A stretch of 64,000 nt of DNA, taken from NCBI RefSeq assembly GCF_032854445.1, contig NC_088296.1:26986667-27050666 (forward strand), given 5' to 3'. The DNA is from Liolophura sinensis (taxonomy: Eukaryota > Mollusca > Polyplacophora > Chitonida > Chitonidae). Every line of letters begins with the position of its first letter. Position 1 is the stretch's first letter. The notes under the pieces were generated by a model. It was not told the origin of the DNA and made no database searches. It saw only the letters and a program-made list of their open reading frames with translations. A program made the translations under genes and the position numbers. Of this stretch, positions 11,060 through 21,552 are shown piece after piece.

Positions 11060-14000
11060 TCCCCACCTCCCAATTATCAGCCCCCTCCCCATCCCATCAA
11101 TCATCAGCCCTGCTCCCCAATTATTAGTCCCATCCCCCAATCACCAGCAAAGGTCTCCCAATAATCAGCCCCCCCACCCTAATCATCAGCTTCATCCCCA
11201 ATAACTATCCCCATCCTCTAATCATCAGCCCAGTCACTCATACCTCAGTCCCTCTCTCCATTCATCAGCCCAGTCACCCATACCTCAGTCCCTCTCCCCA
11301 ATCATCAGCCCAGCCACCCATACCTCAGTCCCTCTCTCCAATCATCAGCCCAGCCACCCATACCTCAGTCCCTCTCTCCAATCATCAGCCCAGTCACCCA
11401 TACCTCAGTCCCTCTCTCCAATCATCAGCCCAGTCACCCATACCTCAGTCCCTCTCTCCAATCATCAGCCCAGTCACCCATACCTCAGTCCCTCTCTCCA
11501 ATCATCAGCCCATTCACCCATACCTCAATCCTTCTCTCCAATCATCAGCCCAGTCATCGCTACCTCAGTCCCTCTCTCCAACCATCAGCCCAGTCACCCA
11601 TACCTCACTCCCTCTCTCCAATCATCAGCCCAGTCATCGCTACCTCAGTCCCTCTCTCCAATCATCAGCCCATTCACCCATACCTCAGTCCCTCTCTCCA
11701 ATCATCAGCCCATTCACCCATACCTCAGTCCCTCTCTCCAATCATCAGCCCAGTCACCCATACCTCAGTCCCTCTCTCCACTCATCAGCCCAGCCACCCA
11801 TACCTCAGTCCCTCTCTCCAATCATCAGCCCAGTCATCGCTACCTCAGTCCCTTTCTCCAATCATCAGCCCAGTCACCCACACCTCAATCCCTGTCTCTA
11901 ATCATCAGCCCAGCCACCCACACCTTAGTCCCTCTCTCCAATCATCAGCCCATTCACCCATACCTCAGTCCCTCTCTCCAATCATCAGCCCAGTCACCCA
12001 CACCTCAGTTCCTCTCTCCAATCATCAGCCCAGTCCCCCATACCTCAGTCCCTCTCTCCACTCATCAGCCCAGTCACCCACACCTCAGCCCCTCTCTCCA
12101 ATCATCAGCCCAGTCACCCATACCTCACTCCATCTCTCCAATCATCAGCCCAGTCACCCATACCTCAGTCCCTTTCTCCAATCATCAGCCCAGTCACCCA
12201 CACCTCAGTCCCTCTCTCCAATCATCAGCCCAGCCACCCATACCTCAGTCCCTTTCTCCAATTATCAGCCCAGTCACACATACCTTAGTCCCTCTCTCCA
12301 ATCATCAGCCCAGCCACTCACACCTCAGTCCCTCTCTCCAATCATCAGCCCAGTCACCCATACCTCAGTCCCTCTCTCCAATCATCAGCCCAGCCACCCA
12401 CACCTCAGTCCCTCTCTCCAATCATCAGCCCAGTCACCCATACCTCAGCCCCTCTCTCCAATCATCAGCCCAGTCACCCACACCTCAGTCCCTTTCTCCA
12501 ATCATCAGCCCAGTCACACATACCTTAGTCCCTCTCTCCAATCATCAGCCCAGCCACCCACACCTCAGTCCCTCTCTCCAATCATCAGCCCAGTCACCCA
12601 TACCTCAGTCCCTCTCTCCAATCATCAGCCCAGTCACCCACACCTCAGTCCTCCTCTCCAATCATCAGCCCAGCCACCCATACCTCAGTCCCTCTCTCCA
12701 ATCATTAGCCCAGTCACCCACACCTCAGTCCCTCTCTCCAATCATCAGGCCAGTCACCCATACCTCAGTCCCTCTCTCCAATCATCAGCCCAGTCACCCA
12801 TACCTCAGTCCCTCTCTCCAACCATCAGCCCAGTCACCCATACCTCAGTCCCTTTCTCCAATCATTAGCCCAGTCACCCACACCTCAGTCCCTCTCTCCA
12901 ATCATCAGGCCAGTCACCCATACCTCAGTCAGTCTCTCCAATCATCAGCCCAGTCATCCATACCTCAGTCCCTCTCTCCAATCATCAGCCCAGTTATCCA
13001 TACCTCAGTCCCTCTCTCCAATCATCAGCCCAGTCACCCACACCTCAGTCCCTCTCTCCAATCATCAGCCCAGTCACCCATACCTCAGTCCCTCTCTCCA
13101 ATCATCAGCCCAGTCACCCATACCTCAGTCCCTCTCTCCAATCATCAGCCCAGCCACCCATACCTCAGTCCCTCTCTCCAATCATCAGCCCAGTCACCCA
13201 TACCTCAGTCCCTCTCTCCAATCATCAGCCCAGTCACCCATACCTCAGTCCCTCTCCCCAATCATCAGCCCAGTCACCCATACCTCAGTCCCTCTCTCCA
13301 ACCATCAGCCCAGTCACCCATACCTCAGTCCCTCTCTCCAATCATCAGCCCAGTCACCCATACCTCACTCCCTCTCTCCAATCATCAGCCCAGTCACCCA
13401 TACCTCAGTCCCTCTCTCCAATCATCAGCCCAGTCACCCATACCTCAGTCCCTCTCTCCAATCATCAGCCCATTCACCCATACCTCAGTCCCTCTCTCCA
13501 ATCATCAGCCCAGTCACCCATACCTCAGTCCCTCTCTCCAATCATCAGCCCATTCACCCATACCTCAGTCCCTCTCTCCAATCATCAGCCCAGCCATCCA
13601 TACCTCAATCCTTCTCTCCAATCATTAGCCCAGTCACCCATACCTCAGTCCCTCTCTCCAACCATCAGCCCAGTCACCCACACCTCAGTCCCTCTCTCCA
13701 ATCATCAGCCCAGTCACCCATACCTCAGTCCCTCTCTCCAACCATCAGCCCAGTCACCCATACCTCAGTCCCTCTCTCCAACCATCAGCCCAGTCACCCA
13801 TACCTCAGTCCCTCTCTCCAATCATCAGCCCAGTCACCCATACCTCACTCCCTCTCTCCAATCATCAGCCCATTCACCCATACCTCAGTCCCTCTCTCCA
13901 ACCATCAGCCCAGTCACCCATACCTCAGTCCCTCTCTCCAATCATCAGCCCAGTCACCCATACCTCACTCCCACTCTCCAATCATCAGCCCAGTCACCCA

Positions 14001-16513
14001 TACCTCAGTCCCTCTCTCCAATCATCAGCCCAGTCACCCATACCTCAATCCTTCTCTCCAATCATTAGCCCAGTCACCCATACCTCAGTCCCTCTCTCCA
14101 ATCATCAGCCCAGCCATCCATACCTCAATCCTTCTCTCCAATCATCAGCCCAGTCACCCATACCTCAGTCCCTCTCTCCAATCATCAGCCCAGCCATCCA
14201 TACCTCAGTCCCTCTCTCCAATCATCAGCCCAGTCACCCACACCTCAGTCCCTCTCTCCAATCATCAGCCCAGTCACCCATACCTCAGTTCCTCTCTCCA
14301 ATCATCAGCCCAGTCACCCATACCTCAGTCCTTCTCTCCAATCATCAGCCCAGTCACCCATACCTCAGTCCCTCTCCTCCAATCATCAGCCCAGTCACCC
14401 ATACCTCAGTCCCTCTCTCCAATCATTAGCCCAGTCACCCATACCTCAGTCCCTCTCTCCAATCATCAGCCCATTCACCCATACCTCAGTCCCTCTCTCC
14501 GATCATCAGCCCAGTCACCCACACCTCAGTCCCTCTCTCCAATCATCAGCCCAGCCACCCATACCTCAATCCTTCTCTCCAATCATTAGCCCAGTCACCC
14601 ACACCTCAGTCTCTCTCTCCAATCATCAGCCCAGCCACCCATACCTCAGTCCCTCTCTCCAACCATCAGCCCAGTCACCCATACCTCAGTCCCTCTCTCC
14701 AATCATCAGCCCAGTCACCCACACCTCAGTCCCTCTCTCCAATCATCAGCCCAGTCACCCATACCTCAGTCCCTCTCTCCAATCATCAGCCCAGTCACCC
14801 ATACCTCAGTCCCTCTCTCCAATCATCAGCCCAGCCATCCATACCTCAATCCTTCTCTCCAATCATCAGCCCAGTCCCCCATACCTCAGTCCCTCTCTCC
14901 AATCATCAGCCCAGCCACCCATACCTCAGTCCCTATCTCCAACCATCAGCCCAGTCACCCACACCTCAGTCCCTCTCTCCAATCATCAGCCCAGCCATCC
15001 ATACCTCAATCCTTCTCTCCAATCATCAGCCCAGTCACCCACACCTCAGTCCCTCTCTCCAATCATCAGCCCAGTCACCCATACCTCACTCCCTCTCTCC
15101 AATCATCAGCCCAGCCCATCCATACCTCAGTTCTTCTCTCCAATCATCAGCCCAGTTATCCACACCTCAGTCCCTCTCTCCAATCATCAGCCCAGTCACC
15201 CATACCTCAGTCCCTCTCTCCAATCATCAGCCCATTCACCCATACCTCAGTCCTTCTCTCCAATCATCAGCCCAGTCATCCATACCTCAGTCCCTCTCTC
15301 CAATCATCAGCCCATTCACCCATAACCTCAGTCCCTCTCTCCAACCATCAGCCCAGTCACCCATACCTCAGTCCCTCTCTCCAATCATCAGCCCAGTCAC
15401 CCATACCTCAGTCCCTCTCTCCAATCATCAGCCCAGTCACCCATACCTCAGTCCCTCTCTCCAATCATCAGCCCAGCCACCCATACCTCAATCCTTCTCT
15501 CCAATCATTAGCCCAGTCACCCACACCTCAGTCTCTCTCTCCAATCATCAGCCCAGCCACCCATACCTCAGTCCCTCTCTCCAACCATCAGCCCAGTCAC
15601 CCATACCTCAGTCCCTCTCTCCAATCATCAGCCCAGTCACCCACACCTCAGTCCCTCTCTCCAATCATCAGCCAGTCACCCATACCTCAGTCCCTCTCTC
15701 CAATCATCAGCCCAGTCACCCATACCTCAGTCCCTCTCTCCAATCATCAGCCCAGCCATCCATACCTCAATCCTTCTCTCCAATCATCAGCCCAGTCCCC
15801 CCATACCTCAGTCCCTCTCTCCAATCATCAGCCCAGCCACCCATACCTCAGTCCCTCTCTCCAACCATCAGCCCAGTCACCCACACCTCAGTCCCTCTCT
15901 CCAATCATCAGCCCAGCCATCCATACCTCAATCCTTCTCTCCAATCATCAGCCCAGTCACCCACACCTCAGTCCCTCTCTCCAATCATCAGCCCAGTCAC
16001 CCATACCTCACTCCCTCTCTCCAATCATCAGCCCAGCCATCCATACCTCAGTTCTTCTCTCCAATCATCAGCCCAGTTATCCACACCTCAGTCCCTCTCT
16101 CCAATCATCAGCCCAGTCACCCATACCTCAGTCCCTCTCTCCAATCATCAGCCCATTCACCCATACCTCAGTCCCTCTCTCCAATCATCAGCCCAGTTAT
16201 CCATACCTCAGTCCCTCTCTCCAATCATCAGCCCATTCACCCATACCTCAGTCCCTCTCTCCAACCATCAGCCCAGTCACCCATACCTCAGTCCCTCTCT
16301 CCAATCATCAGCCCAGTCACCCATACCTCAGTCCCTCTCTCCAATCATCAGCCCAGTCACCCATACCTCAGTCCCTCTCTCCAATCATCAGCCCAGTCAC
16401 CCACACCTCAGTCCTCCTCTCCAATCATCAGCCCAGCCACCCATACCTCAGTCCCTCTCTCCAATCATTAGCCCAGTCACCCACACCTCAGTCCCTCTCT
16501 CCAATCATTAGCC
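11060..16513. repeat. 40-bp minisatellite (first block), about 132 regular units, cut by the gap
   Basis: Unit ATCATCAGCCCAGTCACCCA, then TACCTCAGTCCCTCTCTCCA. Worn units at 11060-11221, then strict 40-bp register with only rare single-base slips (for example near 14374, 15105, 15313 and 15672). A block of about 23 units near 14540-15300 recurs about 921 bp further on. CARNMT1 intron 3. Confidence 0.98.
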
Positions 16514-16713
16514 NNNNNNNNNNNNNNNNNNNNNNNNNNNNNNNNNNNNNNNNNNNNNNNNNNNNNNNNNNNNNNNNNNNNNNNNNNNNNNNNNNNNNNN
16601 NNNNNNNNNNNNNNNNNNNNNNNNNNNNNNNNNNNNNNNNNNNNNNNNNNNNNNNNNNNNNNNNNNNNNNNNNNNNNNNNNNNNNNNNNNNNNNNNNNNN
16701 NNNNNNNNNNNNN
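16514..16713. other. Assembly gap of exactly 200 N
   Basis: A round number, so it is a scaffolding placeholder and not a measured length. It interrupts the 40-bp array. Confidence 0.99.
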
Positions 16714-16810
16714 CATCCCCGTTAGACGTGGAATATGTGTGACATTGTCATTTGCTGTCTCCCTACATAAAATACTTTCATAATTTTCCTTTTGAATTCC
16801 CGTTCCCCAG

Positions 16811-16979
16811 ACTGGTGAATCACGTGGATAAGGCAGAGTGTACTTGTCGAGTCATACATAGCCTGCCCCAAATGATGTCCGCCATACAGGCGTTCTGTCA
16901 CGACAAGATGACCGCTGTGGCTCACGTGATCGGTACAGGTCAACTCTCTCTCCTGACTCAGGTATTACATCCCTTTTGA
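16811..16979 (+). CDS. Probable exon of an unrecognised gene
   Basis: After a pyrimidine-rich acceptor (CGTTCCCCAG) the frame reads LVNHVDKAECTCRVIHSLPQ, then MMSAIQAFCHD and VAHVIGTGQLSLLTQ. The exon is one base plus 50 codons if it ends at CAG|GTATTA (16961). If it is terminal, it reads on through VLHPF to TGA at 16977-16979. Composition and helix-like spacing look coding, perhaps from an all-helical repeat protein. I do not recognise the family and find no second exon to the right. The rest would lie in or beyond the N gap. Confidence 0.5.
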
Positions 16980-18859
16980 ACAGTTCCGATGTCAGGGTTC
17001 AAATTAGGGATTCAGGTCGTTCTGCGGGTAAAGTATCTCCAAACGTTCAAAAAAAAAAAAAAACCTACGCCATTACTAAATATAGCTGTGAAAACAGCGT
17101 TGCCGGGGTTCAAGCCAGTGTTTCCGACCTATGCGGCGACACTTCCGTTTATGAATTGGGATAAAAACAGCTTTGTCAGAAAGCCTGCATTCTTCAGACT
17201 CATCCATACATTGTGTGTACCATATAGCATGTACATGTGTATGTGCCATCATAGCCAACATGGCCGCCAGGTCATGTGATTGAACGCACCCAAGTATCTG
17301 CTCGCTAAAGTTTATCTCCCGGTCTACTGCATACTAATGTTTGCACATTTCTGCCTTGCCATTTTAACTTTAGCTAACATATTTTTACCAAATAGCGAGT
17401 TTCTACAGTTTTCAACTCCGATAATTCTCACGAACAAATCGATCTTACCTAGGCTTTGCGCAACTACAGTTTTAATTCCAGCTCAATCGCATCAGCCGTT
17501 CTGCAGAGCAACCGAACATGGCCGCTGAATGACGTCATCAAAACTTCATGTCTTTGCGTGAAACATTCTGACGTTTCATAGATGTCTCAAAATAAAACTC
17601 CACAATTTTACTGAGAATGATAATATTCCGAGCAGATACAATAGGGATATAAACATGTATATGTGTGTGTGTCTTAATAGAACACTCGATGATTTTCTAC
17701 GATATATACATGTACGTACTTATTAACAGAAACGCATGGTGAGGTTGGGCGATGTTCTGAGTACGTGTATCTCCGTATACAATGGTCGGTGAAGTTGTAA
17801 GAATTGCATGCCCTGTAAGCAGAATGTTGGGTGGAATAAAATTTTCTCGGCTCTTCATCCTGGCCGAGGTTAAAAAAAAATTCCAAACATGGGAGACGTT
17901 GATTTGAGTTGTCCAGTTCGAAAGTTGAAACGGCTGAATCACTCTTGAAAGATGGTTTATCAATGCTGGATTTGACATATTAGATTTGGGGGGTTTAGGG
18001 AATGGGTGGTTAGCAAAAGTAGAGTAAGGATCGAGCCGTTTTTTTTTTGTTTTTTTTTTGTTGTGTTTTTATGTGACCAAAGCTGATCGTTACGGTAGGA
18101 ACGCCCGGCTAAGCTTTGGGCTACTGTACGACAGTAGTCAGCATCGTTGTGGAAGGTTATGGTATCTTTTTCTTTTCTGGAAAAAAGGCTCTAATATTAA
18201 GGTACATATTTTACTATTTTTAAGGATCATTGATATGAACAATTCGCGAACACTTTCTGCTGTCCAAATCTTTTTCTCGGCATTTTCATATGCATTAATG
18301 TACATGTACTTCCATATCCAGCCCCCAAAATGACACGTGACTCCGGGTGCAAAACCAGCGAGCTAATGTAAGTTTGGTGTCCAAAAACATGAAAAAAAAA
18401 AAAAAAAATGTAAGAAGGAAATAATTTACACCCTAAACAGAAGTGTACAACAGCCTTGCTCTTGAAAATTTCCACATACTGGCGGTCCATCCCGTGTATA
18501 GAGCTTATGACAGAGAATCTACTGTTGACGGCGTCTTACAGCATTATGAATAATACACGTTTCCGGAACAAACAGGTTTGTTTGTTTTTTTCTTTTTTTC
18601 GTGTAGGCCTGGGGCCGGTTTCATGAAGCACACTTAGCCTAGTAAACCCTCAACTACCATGACAACGTATAGAGGGCACTTTGCTGAGGGGTTCAGGTCA
18701 TGCTAAGATAGGCCACTTCGGTGTTCTAAAGCTTAGCGCATCCGCCTGGAGAAACACTGAGAGAGAGAGACACTAAAATCAGGTATAACACAACTAGATG
18801 TCCAAGATTCCGTTATACTTTGGGACTGTCTTAGTGTGAGCATACCCCTAACAAATTTT
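16980..18859. other. Non-coding stretch, promoter-like motifs only
   Basis: Contains A and T homopolymers (17050, 18040, 18390) and short ORFs without motifs. Two similar motif pairs occur: AACATGGCCGCC with TCATGTGATT near 17248-17280, and ACATGGCCGC with TGACGTCA near 17517-17540. No exon is supported. Confidence 0.45.
17513..17545. promoter_or_regulatory. YY1-like and CRE motifs
   Basis: ACATGGCCGC is followed within a few bases by the palindrome TGACGTCA (ATF/CREB site). This spacing is common at TATA-less promoters, but no first exon can be assigned. Confidence 0.3.
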
Positions 18860-19114
18860 GTTACATGCAGATGGCATGTTAGATTTGAACTTAGAGATTG
18901 CATTAATGAAAGGCTCTGGGTCATTGTGCGGCGATGGTGCGCTAACCACCTCGGTCACCTAAATTTCCCTAGACTTTGGGACTGCTTTACATTAAACAAA
19001 CCTTTAACAAATTTTGTTACCTGCGGATGGCATGAGCTGGACTTGAGACCGCATTGGTGAAAGGCTTGTGGGCCATTGAACTGCCCTGGTGCGCTAACCA
19101 CCTTGGCGACCCAG
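18860..19114 (-). mobile_element. Two adjacent SINE heads sharing the family 1 tRNA part
   Basis: GGTGCGCTAACCACC, CAGCTCATGCC-type and AGTCCAG-type blocks (minus strand) occur twice, about 155 bp apart. Each is followed on the plus-strand left side by AACAAATTTTGTTAC, a body not seen in family 1. They are probably a different SINE built on the same tRNA-derived head. Confidence 0.6.
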
Positions 19115-19771
19115 ACTTCTACAGACTTGACAGAAAACTTATAAGTGGCCCCATAACGTGGATGGATAAATCAAACCAAATGCGTCACTTAACACAGACA
19201 CTAAACTTTACGTGAAATGCTGTACGTAAAGCCTCACCAAGATAATGATCAACAACAAAAACCTGTATATAATAAAACTTTTGTTTATAACATTATAATT
19301 TCTGAACACTATGGGGTAAGACAGCACTTACAGTGTGGCTTAAAATAGTTTGCCACAGTCCTGTCATTTACCACGCGACTAAAAATCATCTTTGTTTTTT
19401 TTCATATACATACATTTACATATGTACAAACACAATCACATACGTAAGGTAAAATACGGGAGGCTGGGTTTTCTAAAAGACCACACGTAAGCTGACGACC
19501 AAGACACTGGCTGTGAAATGTTATGTGTCATTATCTGCTACCGTATTTCCCCTAAAGTTTAGCATGTTAAAATGCACTTTCAGAAGCATCTGATGGCCTT
19601 AAGTGCTTTTACATAAGATTTTCTGATAACAAAAGAATCGAAACTTCACACAAAATCTTAAGTGGCTCTATACGGTAAATGAACAAACCAGGATCAAGCA
19701 AAATGTGTTATCTTAAAATGCCAAACTCTAGGGAAAATACGGCATCACACGTACTTAGGTCACTACTGTCA
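19115..19771. other. Non-coding, nothing recognised
   Basis: Unique AT-rich sequence without ORFs of note. Confidence 0.5.
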
Positions 19772-19952
19772 TTTCACAGGGTAGTATCAAGCGTAACAAG
19801 TGTTCACCCTATACTCAATTCACTGACCAAATTTCACCCAGTAGTACCAAGCGTAATAACCGTTCACCCTATACTTAATTCACTGACCAAATTTCACCCA
19901 GTAGTATCAAGCGTAATAAGCGTTCACCCTATACTCAATTCACTGACCAATC
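19772..19952. repeat. 60-bp repeat, 3 units
   Basis: GTTCACCCTATACTCAATTC recurs at exactly 60-bp steps (lines at 19802, 19862 and 19922), with few changes. Confidence 0.9.
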
Positions 19953-20509
19953 TTTCAATATTTACCATGTTGTCCTGATAAGCCAAACGGCAGTTTCAGT
20001 TTATGCATCAGTGCACATGACAAAAATGGGTCATACGTGGGATAAACAAGGGTCATTCATGCTTTTTTTCCCCAGCATTCCAGACTTGGACAAATGCCAA
20101 ATATTCAGCCCACGCCTAATTTGTATGTGTATTTTTGTCTGATTTCAACTTGAAAATATGTTTGAGCCCATTTAAAGTCTCGGGGCTCCCATAAAACGCA
20201 CAAAGCTTGCTGAAATGTGTGACTGATGATGGTTAAAATGCTTTAACCTAGCAACGTGGACTTGTTTGTCCCACAGAGAAGATATCTCAGTCATGCGCTC
20301 TAAAAACAGCTATCTAGCTTATACTTCGCATTAAAACTCCTGCAGGACGAATGGGTCAATCCCCCTAATACTGGCTAGGCCTGCTAATATCAACATGTAC
20401 AGTACAAGAAAAATGTGGAATCTGATTTTCAACTCCTCGTTTAAACACAACTGAACACTGTGTTCACAAGGAAACATCTTAAGAGCTGCACTGGGTAAAA
20501 GAGAACATT

Positions 20510-20680
20510 CCACGTGGGTGTGTGTGACACACACCGGAGGTAGCATACCTACGACCTTTAACCATTCCATGTGGGTGTGTGTGACACACACCGGGGGTAG
20601 CATACCTACGACCTTTAACCATTCCATGTGGGTGTGTGTGACACACACCGGAGGTAGCATACCTACGACCTTTAACCTGA
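20510..20680. repeat. 57-bp repeat, 3 units with a GT/AC palindrome
   Basis: Units centred on GTGTGTGTGACACACAC at 57-bp steps (20522, 20579, 20636), each followed by GGTAGCATACCTACGACC. The palindrome could form a hairpin. Confidence 0.9.
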
Positions 20681-21115
20681 AAGGCACTGGCCACGACATT
20701 TGTACTGTTATGTACACGTGTGTGGAAATGGTATAGAAATGGCTGACAGGAATCTGGGTTGATATTTGGTGAAAATTTCCCAGGTATCATAGACATATGG
20801 TGGGGCAGGGTGGAGTTTCTCCAACACTTACCATTGAACATTCACGAAAAGATATGGCCCTTTTCATGAAAAAAATCTTACACGTAAATTAATTTTGGTT
20901 TTTAAATATGTCCACTTACTTGTGCAATGCAGGCTGTATATCTTATTTATAAAATGTATTTAATTTCTCTGGAAATCACTTGTGGGTTCAAGAGGTTAGG
21001 CTCCTGGGAGCATATTTTACAAAGCCAGAGTGGACACAAGTCAAAATTTGAAATTTCATTTATACACTTATTTTTGGACCCCATACGTTAAAATTTGTTG
21101 GTTTTTTTTTTTCAT

Positions 21116-21250
21116 TTTATTGTGAGTTTTATGCCGTACTCAAGAATATTCCAGCGGCAGCCAGCATTATGGCAGAAGGAGGCCCATCACCCTCCACAGG
21201 TTGCTGTCAGACCTTCCCACGTACAACCGGAAAGGAATCCAACATGAGCA
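21116..21250 (-). mobile_element. SINE family 1, diverged 3' part
   Basis: ATGCCGTACTCAAGAATATT, GGCAGCCAGCATTATGGC and CAGACCTTCCCACGTACAA. It lies just beyond the CARNMT1 polyadenylation signal. Confidence 0.8.
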
Positions 21251-21368
21251 ATCGCACGGGCCCGGAGTCAATTTGTAAAACTTGATTCACTACACATTTC
21301 TCCCACATTAGTTCATTAGTTGACAGAGGTAACGCGGCTGTCTTCAGGCTTCAAATCCGTCAATACAT

Positions 21369-21374
21369 TTTATT
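21369..21374 (-). promoter_or_regulatory. Likely CARNMT1 polyadenylation signal
   Basis: AATAAA on the minus strand, about 77 nt beyond the stop codon. Position and sequence are right, but no transcript data are available. Confidence 0.55.
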
Positions 21375-21450
21375 TTCTTTCGCCCTGCAGAGCCGGGGAG
21401 ATAATTCCAGGGGCAGATAACTCCACACAGCCTCACCATCGTATGTCTCT

Positions 21451-21552
21451 TCACAAGGGTTTGCGCACAACAAAGAATACGGAGTTGTACTGATAGGTCA
21501 GCATGGAGTGAACGTTCTGAGTGTAGGTGGACTTGACAGACAGCTCCTCTTT
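21451..21552 (-). CDS. CARNMT1: CARNMT1 exon 8 (C-terminus, stop)
   Basis: After TTTTCAG it reads [17 protein letters not shown], then [14 protein letters not shown] and TGA. This corresponds to the family C-terminus (STYT, SM, Y-x-Y, FVVRKP). Its counterpart for the second block would lie about 0.5 kb left of position 1 and cannot be seen. Confidence 0.92.
   Translation of the reverse strand, partial: KEELSVKSTYTQNVHSMLTYQYNSVFFVVRKPL

Noticed and set aside
10717-11073. 118-codon minus-strand ORF present in both blocks (also 31834-32190)
   Set aside because: It lies in intron 3 and runs into the worn edge of the 40-bp array. It has no recognisable motif and several replacement changes between copies.
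16477-16716. 79-codon ORF across the gap
   Set aside because: It is made of Ns.
20331-20841. Minus ORFs with repeating GMLPPVCVTHTHMEWLKV
   Set aside because: Created by the triplicated 57-bp repeat.
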